NCBI GenBank assembly: GCA_036244855.1
Contig: BQKZ01002395.1
Coordinates: 1 to 64,000, forward strand
Direction: 5' to 3'
Length of the DNA stretch: 64,000 nucleotides
Source of the DNA: Temnopleurus reevesii
Lineage: Eukaryota > Echinodermata > Echinoidea > Temnopleuroida > Temnopleuridae
Shown here: positions 23,278 through 32,465 of the stretch, one piece after another
Layout of the letters: each line of letters opens with the position of its first letter
Position numbering within the stretch: position 1 is the stretch's first letter
Program-made: the position numbers and the translations under genes
The notes under the pieces: generated by a model
Told to the model about the DNA's origin: nothing
Database searches by the model: none
Seen by the model: only the letters and a program-made list of their open reading frames with translations

Positions 23278-23989
23278 ACTGGATAAAGCTTTTGCAATAT
23301 TCAACAAGCGAATTGAAATAGTTTTGGTCTCCCCACCATCATCGGTCTCTCTGCTTCAGAGCCTCCCAACCATTACTGTTCGTCCGATCGTTCTGCTTTG
23401 CCAATTTTCAACCTCTATCTTTTCACTTTACTCTTTTCCTGAATATGACGCAATCAAGTCTATCCAGAACGTTGAACTTCTCATCCAAGTTTTGCTCAGT
23501 CCTTTGCAGGACTTTTCTCAAGAAAGATTCTCTTCACATGATAATACTGCACTTCACAGTATTGTTATCATAGTTTTTTTTTCTTCTTTACTTCCTACAA
23601 AATGGACCTTGTAACTAAATAGTTTTAATCATATTCTCTTACTTACATTTAGCTGAACACATGGTTCCATATTTTCCATAAATCGATTCATAGTTTGCTT
23701 TGCAAAGTTTGGACATCCCTCCCAGTTTTCAAAGAAATCACTTTTGGGGGTGCCCATCCTTCTTCCATTTACTGACGTGAAACCTCACAGAGGAGATTTT
23801 TTTATAAAATTGTATCGGAATCTCCAATCGATACATTCACTTTTTTGTAAGATGAACTTTTCGTGAATTTCGTTGAAATCGCTGAGATTCATGAAAGCCA
23901 AAGTATTGGCTTTTACAGTATTGGCAGCTGTAGTTCTATAACACTGTAAATCAAGAGATTAATATTTAGGCAAACACATACACAAGACA

Positions 23990-24527
23990 TTAAAAGAAGA
24001 GTCTACCCAATAATAATAGTTTTTTAACAGAAGCAGAAAAAAATTGGTGAGTAAAACAAAAAAGTTTGAAGAAAATCGGACAAGTAATAGAAAAGTTATG
24101 AATTTTCAAAGATTTTAAAATCTGGGCAAATCAGTAGAAATTACCAGACAAGTTGCCAATTTGATGACATCATGGGTGCACAACTAACCAGAGCATTCAT
24201 ATATGATGCAAAATTCATCATTTTTACATTTTTACAGAAAGTTGCAAAGTTTCAATGAATGTAAATATATGTATGCAAATAGTGGATCTACATTTTGTAC
24301 ATATTCATCATAAAGCTATCCTACTGATAAAGTTTGGAGGATATTATATTTTGGGGGAAACAAGTAACATTTTATGACATTGATATAAAGGTCAGTTGTC
24401 TAAATATTTAAATGTTCATAACATTCTTATTTATTGTCCAATTTTTCTCAAATCTTGTATGTTCTGTTCATCTAATTTTTCTGCTCCAATTGAAGAAATA
24501 TTATTTTTGTGCAGTCCCTCCTTTTAT
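23990..24527. mobile_element. Long-TIR element ending 13 bp from a NEU1 donor
   Basis: The left arm (TTAA at 23990-23993) runs 'gtttgaagaaaatcggacaa' and 'agaaaagttatgaatttt'. The reverse complement of the right arm runs 'tttgagaaaaattggacaat' and 'aataagaatgttatgaaca'. The right border TTAA has decayed to about TTAT. It belongs to the same broad TIR group as 25339, 29357 and 48965. There is no ORF of note. Confidence 0.72.
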
Positions 24528-24541
24528 GAAAGCAATATTAC

Positions 24542-24728
24542 CTCTATCCTCTGATCTCCTGGTGGCCAGAAACTTTGGTCCTGAGTCACTACCTCCATTC
24601 TTTCTGGCTTCACAGATGGCCAGAAGATGACCCCTAGGGGTGTAGGTCAGTAAGGGGATGCGATACACACCAACATCATCTTGGCCGGATATCCATAGTA
24701 GTTGCTCTTCTTCTATAATGGGAGTCAC
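24542..24728 (-). CDS. NEU1: Lysosomal-type sialidase, first recognised exon
   Basis: It starts in phase 0 with VTPIIEEEQLLWISGQ, then DDVGVYRIPLLTYTPRGHLL, AICEARKNGGSDSGPKFLAT and RRSEDR. The YRIP motif holds the first sialate-binding Arg; the EAR Arg and the Asp in GSDSG are also expected active-site residues. The acceptor is AG at 24730-24729 ('ccttgtctttgcag'). The donor GT at 24541-24540 leaves one G. The five exons total 1068 nt (355 residues plus stop), against about 415 residues for human NEU1. What is missing is roughly the signal peptide and a few residues more, consistent with one further 5' exon. Confidence 0.95.
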
Positions 24729-24748
24729 CTGCAAAGACAAGGAATACA

Positions 24749-25010
24749 TAGTTTGATTGATTTCTTATATGATAAGACATCACATATGGAATACAAAGAT
24801 GTATAGAAATGGGTTTTTTAAGACCTTACATTAATTATCAATCCCAATGGTTGAGTTTTTATCATTCAATTACGACACACTAATTGCCAAAAACTTGATC
24901 TTCTATGTTGGTTTCCTCCACTTGCTGGAGAAATGCAGTAGTTTCGCAGAGATGGAGTTGAACTAATATCTTATTCAATAGAGGGGGTTAGCTCTGACAG
25001 TGTGCAGTGG
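24749..25010. other. Upstream intron of the NEU1-like gene, nothing recognised
   Basis: AT-rich; presumably within the intron separating the unseen first exon from 24728. No signal-peptide exon was found. Confidence 0.4.
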
Positions 25011-25338
25011 ATTGATCTTTGAAACATTACCTTTTCTGGTGTATATCAAGGAGATATTGCAGAGTTTTAAATTTAAGGTGGAATTTCGAGAATTGATATG
25101 AGATATTGGCAGGAGTCCTAAGGAGGATAAGCTTGGCCTGGGCAATTAGTAGATTGTCTGGAGATGCTTTGCTAAGCCCATTCAGGGCAGTTGTTGGGAA
25201 ATTTTCAAAGAGATTCTTTCTCTCAGATTGGTAGGCTTCACATTTGCTCACAAAGTGTCAGACGGACTATTCAAGGGCATAACAAGATGGACAGCTAGGA
25301 TACAAAGACAATCTAGAGATCTTGCATATATACCAGCC
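25011..25338 (-). pseudogene. Non-LTR retroelement 3' end remnant, downstream half
   Basis: Minus-strand translation gives CPSCYALE, HFVSKCEAYQSERKNLF and a longer Leu-rich tail, interrupted by stops at two places. A CxxC...H-F-x-x-x-C-x-x-Y...R pattern is usual at the C-terminus of ORF2 in many invertebrate non-LTR retrotransposons. The frame is broken and there is no reverse-transcriptase core. It continues on the far side of the TTAA element, at 26498. Confidence 0.6.
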
Positions 25339-26497
25339 TTAAACGGTTACTCCAGGCCAAAAATAACTTGCTTTCATTAAAGGCGCAAAAATTAGACGAA
25401 CATATCAAAAAAAGTTTGAGCAAAATCGGACAATAAATAAGAAAGTTACGAATTTTTTAAGGGTGTTTAAAAATAATTCAAATAGTTATATTTTTAGCAA
25501 ATTGGCAACTTTGCATCACATGACATCAAATAGTGATGACGTAGGTGCGTCACTTCTCTACAATGGGCTTATTATATATAATTGCTTTTTAATCCGTCTT
25601 TTTAATCTTTAGAGAAAATTTCGTTGATGGATAATGTTCAATACATATCAAGCATTTATGTCCGATAAATATATATATTCAAAATAAGTTTTATATGAAA
25701 GATGAAATGATAAATTATGGAATAAATATGATTTTAATAAAGAATCAATAAGGAGAAGATTTATTGATACAAAGAATTGCTCGAATTAAGAGAATTTGAA
25801 TATTTTCAACACTAATTCAATGACTTTTGTTCTATCGATTTCAATGTTGGTATAAATCGATTGCATAAATATGAAAAATTAATTTGCCAATAATCATTTT
25901 CTTTTATATCATATTGTTTTTGTACAATTTATCATATATGTTATTGTTTTTTAAGTCATATTTTCATTTTTTGTATCATTTTGGTCATTGTAAATCCAAA
26001 GACCATTCCTTTGCCAAAATTTACAATAGTAAACATTAGTTTGCTTCCGTGCAAGCGTAATTATAACACAAAATACATATTTCTTATTAAACATATTGTT
26101 TATTAAAATCCTATTTATGGATATAATTTTGTTATCTTTTCTTTGTAAACAATATTTCAGAAGGTATAATCAAGAATGTATATTCAACGAGACGAATTTG
26201 TCGAGAAAAGGAACTATTTTGCGCCCAATGGCTTTTAAACAGAACATTAAAAAACAAAGAGATACTACACTCACTCTAGAGAAGTGACGAACCTACGTCA
26301 TCAACACGTCATGTCACGTGACATATAGTTACAAATTGGCAAAAAATATAACTATTTTGAAAATTGTAAGATATTTTTCAAATATTCATAACTTTCTTAT
26401 TTGTTGTCCGTTTTTGCTCAACTTTTTTTTATCTGTTTGTCTGATTTTTGCGCTTTGAATCAAAGCAAGAAATTTTTGGTCCGGAGTCCTCCTTTAA
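25339..26497. mobile_element. TTAA-flanked long-TIR element, 1159 bp
   Basis: TTAA lies at both borders (25339-25342, 26494-26497). The arms pair over roughly 220 bp: left 'gcaaaaattagacgaacata', 'tttgagcaaaatcggacaat', 'gatgacgtaggtgcgtcact'; right arm reverse complement 'gcaaaaatcagacaaacaga', 'ttgagcaaaaacggacaaca', 'gatgacgtaggttcgtcact'. No transposase ORF was seen, so it is non-autonomous. TTAA targets are used by piggyBac and Kolobok transposases; which applies is not decidable here. A second copy in opposite orientation is at about 29357-30385. Confidence 0.88.
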
Positions 26498-26767
26498 TGA
26501 GGCTCAACAGTTGAGCCTTGATGTTGATGGCGAGACACAGTCGGGAAGGATGGATTACCAATGGGAAGTGGGACCTGGCAATGGCAATTCTGTGTCATGG
26601 AAGAGATGGAGCGGGGACTTGTGGGAGGCCTCACTCTGCAATGATAGTTGTGCCTTTCTTTCGACTGATTCAGTGACCAACTTTTTCCAGGCAACATAAT
26701 AAGGATGAGGATGCAGGAGAAGTTCTTCAAGTGGAGGAAGATCATACTTCTCAAGGATAGCCTTCAC
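26498..26767 (-). pseudogene. Non-LTR retroelement remnant, upstream half
   Basis: The minus frame reads MKAILEKYDLPPLEELLLHP, then PYYVAWKKLVTESVERKAQL and HDTELPLPG. This resembles the region just before the cysteine-rich C-terminus of non-LTR ORF2 proteins. The frame stops just after LPLPG...HW. With 25011-25338 it forms one fragment split by the element at 25339-26497. It is a family-level resemblance from pattern only. Confidence 0.5.
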
Positions 26768-27331
26768 TACCTTTACAAAAAGAAGAATGTCTATGGCAAG
26801 GATATCTTGGCGTCGCTTTTTTCACACACACCTTATAGCCATAAAACTTATCTCGTTTGAATCTCCAGGGGACCCAACAAACTGTCGCCAATTTTTTTCA
26901 AAAGCTTTTAGAAAAGCTTTTAACTCAAAATTTAAAAAAAAAAGTGCCTGTGTTATAACTTATGTATGCTATCTTTTATACACAATTCTTCTTTGTGCTT
27001 TATTAAGCAGTTGGATGGTTGAAGGCAGATGGCACAGGAGAAAAGTCGAAACTCAATGCGATGGGTGGGAAGGGAGAGAGAGTCTTTCCAACAAGACGAA
27101 GGTGGAGGAGATTCACAGTGTCAACAAGAGAGGGCAGCCCAGTTAACAGGGGTACAGCCTCAAGCACAGTGTCAGTGCCAGTGGTTCTAATCTTGGCAAG
27201 CAGTGTTTTGAAGAGTTGGCTAAGTAAAAGTTAAATCTTCACAAAATTCACAAGCAGCTACCTACAACACATGTACCAGAAAACTTTGTTAGTACATAAT
27301 TTTAAGTGAAAAAATTGACAAGAACCAGGTT
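26768..27331. other. Spacer, nothing firmly recognised
   Basis: The + ORFs here (for example 26787-27146) show no family features. A purine-rich stretch lies near 27010-27140. Confidence 0.4.
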
Positions 27332-27500
27332 CGGCGCTAATGCACGTATCCGCCAGCCCGGTCTGGTGTACACACGAACATGACGAAGGGACGTAATTTT
27401 GTAAAGTCAAAGAACAAGCCAAGGGGCGGCGGCGGAAAGGCTTCTTCATGATACTGATACTCAAGGCTGGATACGAAATATGCATTAGCACCGCAGGTTC
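27332..27500. mobile_element. GGCGCTAATGCAC inverted-repeat element, copy 1
   Basis: The left end 'ggcgctaatgcacgtatccg' and right end 'ggatacgaaatatgcattag' are inverted repeats with 'ccagcc/ggctgg' inside. A second copy with 'ggcgctaatgcacttttgta' and 'tacaaaagtgcattagcacc' is at about 31912-32060. Confidence 0.6.
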
Positions 27501-27520
27501 GGACAAGGGTACAAATAATA

Positions 27521-27736
27521 TGGCGTTGTATGCAGAGTCAGATAAAGATCCACAAAATCACAAGTCATTCCAGCCGCCGAGCAACACTAACAGTAACGCC
27601 AAGGCCAAGGCCCATGCAGGTGTCCGAGTGCCCGGCGCAGGCCAGGCAGGCTGCGCCCGCGCACCACCCCGAAACGGCAAGCGAGACAAGACGAGAGACT
27701 CAACTGACTTCGAATTACACACAAATTATGCATAAC
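27521..27736 (+). CDS. Candidate GC-rich exon, unidentified
   Basis: Within AT-rich surroundings this stretch is locally GC- and CpG-rich and open: MALYAESDKDPQNHKSFQPP, then an Asn/Ala/Lys-rich part, ending at TAA (27733-27735). The start has A at -3 and G at +4. A possible donor ('catgcag|gtgtcc') follows codon 33. I do not recognise the protein; it could be a first exon of a + strand gene, or chance. Confidence 0.22.
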
Positions 27737-27739
27737 GAA

Positions 27740-28111
27740 AGAAAAAAAAACATTCTGGATCAAATTTTTATAAACATGGAAAGTTTAATTTCACCTTCAA
27801 ACTATCAGCGAAGAGCAGAGTAGCTGAAAAAGATATCAAATATAAACATAAATTTGGTGTTGACAAGGATGCCATTTTCTTATCACGGGATTGCGATCAT
27901 GTGACCATCACGTGACTGATGTCGTTTTGTTCTTTTTTTTAGACTCATGATCCGAGTGAGCTAGCTGAGGCAAATGCAAAGGTGTACGTTTATACAGTGG
28001 TTATCAAAATGATTATAGGTTGGAGAAAAATAAGAGGGAAGAAGATAAGGCTAGAATCGAGTTCATTCCGACGCGCACAGAATCGTAGAAATTGAAGAAA
28101 TGAGCGGGGGG
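27740..28111. other. AT-rich flank of the assembly gap
   Basis: No feature was recognised. A 'ggtgtacgtttata' phrase at about 27981 recurs at about 29221 on the other side of the gap. Confidence 0.4.
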
Positions 28112-29086
28112 NNNNNNNNNNNNNNNNNNNNNNNNNNNNNNNNNNNNNNNNNNNNNNNNNNNNNNNNNNNNNNNNNNNNNNNNNNNNNNNNNNNNNNNNN
28201 NNNNNNNNNNNNNNNNNNNNNNNNNNNNNNNNNNNNNNNNNNNNNNNNNNNNNNNNNNNNNNNNNNNNNNNNNNNNNNNNNNNNNNNNNNNNNNNNNNNN
28301 NNNNNNNNNNNNNNNNNNNNNNNNNNNNNNNNNNNNNNNNNNNNNNNNNNNNNNNNNNNNNNNNNNNNNNNNNNNNNNNNNNNNNNNNNNNNNNNNNNNN
28401 NNNNNNNNNNNNNNNNNNNNNNNNNNNNNNNNNNNNNNNNNNNNNNNNNNNNNNNNNNNNNNNNNNNNNNNNNNNNNNNNNNNNNNNNNNNNNNNNNNNN
28501 NNNNNNNNNNNNNNNNNNNNNNNNNNNNNNNNNNNNNNNNNNNNNNNNNNNNNNNNNNNNNNNNNNNNNNNNNNNNNNNNNNNNNNNNNNNNNNNNNNNN
28601 NNNNNNNNNNNNNNNNNNNNNNNNNNNNNNNNNNNNNNNNNNNNNNNNNNNNNNNNNNNNNNNNNNNNNNNNNNNNNNNNNNNNNNNNNNNNNNNNNNNN
28701 NNNNNNNNNNNNNNNNNNNNNNNNNNNNNNNNNNNNNNNNNNNNNNNNNNNNNNNNNNNNNNNNNNNNNNNNNNNNNNNNNNNNNNNNNNNNNNNNNNNN
28801 NNNNNNNNNNNNNNNNNNNNNNNNNNNNNNNNNNNNNNNNNNNNNNNNNNNNNNNNNNNNNNNNNNNNNNNNNNNNNNNNNNNNNNNNNNNNNNNNNNNN
28901 NNNNNNNNNNNNNNNNNNNNNNNNNNNNNNNNNNNNNNNNNNNNNNNNNNNNNNNNNNNNNNNNNNNNNNNNNNNNNNNNNNNNNNNNNNNNNNNNNNNN
29001 NNNNNNNNNNNNNNNNNNNNNNNNNNNNNNNNNNNNNNNNNNNNNNNNNNNNNNNNNNNNNNNNNNNNNNNNNNNNNNNNNNNNNN
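28112..29086. other. Assembly gap (975 N)
   Basis: This is unsequenced. Open frames spanning it are artefacts of N translation. The missing first exon of the NEU1-like gene could lie here or farther to the right. Confidence 0.99.
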
Positions 29087-29356
29087 ATGATGGAAGATGG
29101 CAGTATCTACATTTTTGCACGTTCTGAGATGTGGACATAATAATAATAATAATAGATCTGGAAGATTTTAGTATACGATTATGAATATTTATTCAGTTCA
29201 TATTGGTTTGACGATGTTAAGGTGTACGTTTATAGAGTAAACTGCAACACGAAAAGGATTATACTTACTATATTTTCATGTAAAAATAAGTCAAAACAGA
29301 AAAAAGGTGATAGATACTACGTTTTTTCCGCGGGGAGCAGGCAGAAAGACAACGAA

Positions 29357-30385
29357 TTAATTTTTACACAAATTCTTGCCTCGATTGAAAGCGCAAAAAT
29401 CAGACAAACAGATAAAAAAAAAGTTGGATTGAAAACGAAAAACGAATTAAAAAGTTATGGATATTTGAAAAAAAAAATCTTAAGATTTTTAAAACAGTTA
29501 TATTTTCCGCAAATTAGCAACTTTGGGTCACGTGCCATGACGTGTTGATGACGAAGGTTCGTCACTTCTCTAAAATAAGTGTATAATATCTTATTGCTTT
29601 TTATGCTCTGTTTTAAAGCCGTTGGACACAACAAATAATTCCTTTTCTCGACGAATTCATCTAGTCGAATACATTTTCTTCATTATAAATTCTGAAATAT
29701 TGTTCATAAAGAAGATCAATAAGAAATACTAACGCTTACATGACAGCAAACTTACGGTTACTCTACACTCTAATAAATTGAAATCGTTAGAACTAGATAC
29801 GTCATTGAAGCAGTGTTTTCGTTCTCTTATTTAGAGCAATTCATTCTTTGAGCAAACCTTTTTTTTTATTGTTTATTAAAATCACATTTATTCCATAATT
29901 TATCATTTCATCTTTCATATAAAACTTATTTTGAATCTCTATATTCCTTGATCAGAATTGCTGAATATATATTAAATTATATTCATCAACAAATAGTGAT
30001 TTGCTATAAAGATAAAAAAGAAAACAAACCAAATAGGGAAGTGATGAACCTACGTCATCACCATTTCATGTCACGTTATAAAAAGTTGTCAATTTGCTAA
30101 CTATTTGAATTGTTTTTAAACATCCTTCAAAATTTATTAATTGTCCGATTTTTCTCAAACGCTTTTTTATATGGTCGTCTAATTTTTGCGCTTTTAATCA
30201 AAGCAGGGCTCCGTAACATAAAGCTTTGCGATCAATCGCTATTTGATTTTGCGATCAATTGCAAACTTTAGTATATGATTTGCCATAGACTAGCGATTGA
30301 TATAAATTGCTATCAGATTAGCGATTAATCGCAAACCTTTATGTTACGGGGCCCTGGTTATTTTTGGTATGGAGTGACCGTTTGA
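29357..30385. mobile_element. Long-TIR element, second copy of the 25339 family, with nested MITE
   Basis: The left arm has 'gcgcaaaaatcagacaaaca' and 'gatgacgaaggttcgtcact'. The right arm has 'gatgaacctacgtcatcacc' and 'ttgtccgatttttctcaaac' with 'ggtatggagtgaccg' beyond the nested MITE. Interior words match 25339-26497 in reverse orientation: 'ttccataatttatcatttca' near 29890 and its complement near 25705. Borders are decayed (right border TTGA), so limits are approximate. Confidence 0.7.
30209..30357. mobile_element. Nested MITE with GGGCTCCGTAACATAAAG ends, about 150 bp
   Basis: The left end 'gggctccgtaacataaagct' mirrors the right end 'cctttatgttacggggccc'. The arms are filled with 'gcgatcaatcgc' and 'gcgattaatcgc' words. 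It splits the right arm of the element at 29357-30385, so it inserted later. It would fold into a long hairpin. Confidence 0.85.
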
Positions 30386-31165
30386 ATGGGCCTCGAATTT
30401 TATCTAAGAGGCGTCAAGATTCTGAAGGAACCTTTGTTTGTTCTGGCCATCAAAATAATACTTTAAAAATGTAAACAAATGCAGTTCGATCTTTGCTGGC
30501 CTCTATTTTTTTCCATTTCTTTGTCACATTACCATTGACTGTATATATTTGAATTATCCAAAGAACTGAAAAATAGAACAGTATTTGAATTTAATTGAAT
30601 AATACTCCACAAGTTCACAACGTCCCGCTTGGAACCATCAACCCAGCCTCTGAAAGCTGACCACTTCCAAACTTTCCGACTTTTCGGAGGGAATTGAGGA
30701 GGAGGGGAAGACTTTGCATTACCACCCTTTCCAATAACTATAATTTGAATGTCACTTTATTAGAAAGTTAATTTTATTTTAGGATGCTAATTAAATATTT
30801 ATTCTACCGTGACCAATGTAAACACGAAAACGCTGTGACATGTGCAGAGGGCATTTAAATGTTGCCAATTTAACAAAATGTAAACAACAAGCAATGTTTA
30901 TTCGTAGTAGAAAATTAAATTATGGCTTAATGATTGAATAAGGCCCTTTTTAAATGCAAAATATTAAATTTATTGTTTATTTTAATTTTGTTTTCGACAA
31001 ATTTAACTATATATGTATAATATGACATTATTAGAAGATATTTTTGTAAAATTGAATGTTCACAATCGCCGCGACCCCAATCCAACTTTGCACAGGTCAC
31101 ATGAGAGCTCAAGAAGATACGCCCGTCGCTCTTCTCAAACTTCGAGGTGTTTTGCAGAATTCATC
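30386..31165. other. AT-rich spacer, nothing recognised
   Basis: No element ends or conserved ORF were seen. CpG content rises slightly toward 31070-31160. Confidence 0.4.
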
Positions 31166-31221
31166 ATGAATTTCTCGACTGATGACGATGATGGGGACTT
31201 TGGATTCTCTCCTGGCCCTGG
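31166..31221 (+). CDS. Candidate first coding exon, unidentified acidic N-terminus
   Basis: ATG at 31166 (A at -3) opens MNFSTDDDDGDFGFSPGPG and meets a good donor, GG|gtaata, at 31222-31223. The upstream 80 bp are unusually CpG-containing for this window ('cgccgcgacc', 'cgcccgtcgct'), as expected of a 5' UTR. No downstream partner exon was recognised on the + strand to 64000. Treat as a hypothesis. Confidence 0.25.
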
Positions 31222-31911
31222 GTAATATTTTGAGATTAAAATTATTTCTAATAAGCCTCATGTTCTTTATTTCATTTCCGGTTATTTAGCGAGACAATGA
31301 TTCAGGCAGTCACAGAGCAAACATCGCCGCCTGGGCCCCCGGCAGGGAGGGCCTGACAGGGGGCACTTCTTGTGTATTGTTGGGAGGGGACATCTAGAAA
31401 CAAAGAAGTTTACGAATACCTCAGAATTATGACAACACTGCTATGATCAGATTGTAGAATATGGATTTGTGATATTAGGGAATGTGAATCTTGTTTCACA
31501 GTCACTGCATATAAAATTAAAATGGATTGATAACCATGATAACGCCCTTAATGGTTTACGTTGATCAAATTCAAAATGTCAAGAGGCAGATTATCTAAAC
31601 TAAAGTTACATAATGGGAGGTCTAATGATGTCTGCATACCTAAAGTTTCAGCGGAGTACTTGCAGAATACAATGCAACACACTGAGGGACATGTAAAGAA
31701 CAAGGCGAGGCATTGATACGAAAGTGCGATGGCCCTCTTGTGCCTTGCCTTTGTGGTTGCATTGTATCCTGCAAAGTGCAAGTAAGCCGTTTCAGCTTTG
31801 AAAATTCATGAAGTCAATGAGTATTCTATTTGATTTTGACCTAATTTTATCACAGATATCCAAAGGAGTAGGTGTGACAAATTTCTCAGCAAAACCTGAC
31901 CAAGAAAAATA
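31222..31911. other. Spacer, nothing firmly recognised
   Basis: A GC-rich patch ('gggcccccggcagggagg') lies near 31335-31360. No gene or clear element is visible. Confidence 0.35.
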
Positions 31912-32062
31912 GGCGCTAATGCACTTTTGTATCCAGCCTGCACTGGCGAAGGTGTGACAGGACGTTTTAAGAACGAAACATCTTGATACTCTCGCTGCAC
32001 ACGCTGTAGCTTGTAAGGCCTACACGTACACGGGTTGATACAAAAGTGCATTAGCACCAAAA
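31912..32062. mobile_element. GGCGCTAATGCAC inverted-repeat element, copy 2
   Basis: The ends 'ggcgctaatgcacttttgta' and 'tacaaaagtgcattagcacc' are inverted repeats of about 20 bp. The length is about 150 bp with no ORF. Confidence 0.75.
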
Positions 32063-32315
32063 AATATCGTTTTTGATGAAATTCGGTGTATACATGTACA
32101 TCCCTCTCATTTTTGTGTTTCAAAATATTTGGCATCCCATTCACTTTACACACAGTTGGTGATTTTCATGAAAAAAGGACTTCATATCAGTATGTATTTG
32201 AGTATGTCAATGAAGTGCAGATGAGCATCTCAGCGCAGCCGCAGAGGAGGATGCTCATACCATACTAACTTACGCGCAGCTAGGTCTATCTCGTCCTGTA
32301 CCGAATTATTTACAG

Positions 32316-32465
32316 ACTTTCGCAAGTCGATTCTGAACAACGCAGGACATAAAATCTATGTTCGCATGCCAAATTTTGTGTGCAAAACGGCAAAAAGTCC
32401 CCAAATCCAGGCCGGTTGTCTGGCGATCCTGCGTTGTTGAGAACGTACAGCGCAAGATCGCTCGA
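32316..32465. mobile_element. Probable short inverted-repeat element
   Basis: 'attctgaacaacgcaggac' pairs with 'gatcctgcgttgttgagaa', with flanking 'cgcaagtcga' against 'cgcaagatcg' in inverted sense. It is decayed and the limits are approximate. Confidence 0.45.

Larger units (their letters stand above)
23014..24541 (-). other. NEU1-like intron (1528 bp) carrying two mobile elements
   Basis: Donor GT at 24541-24540. It contains the CAGGG-ended element at 23054-23277 and a long-TIR element at 23990-24527. The stretch 23280-23989 between them is AT-rich with random ORFs only. Confidence 0.8.

Noticed and set aside
26494..26754. Signal-peptide-like minus ORF as the missing first sialidase exon
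   Set aside because: The hydrophobic start arises from another reading frame of the retroelement remnant at 26498-26767, and the segment lies in repeat DNA.
27990..29140. Long open frames of 346 and 382 codons on both strands
   Set aside because: They consist almost entirely of untranslated N from the assembly gap.
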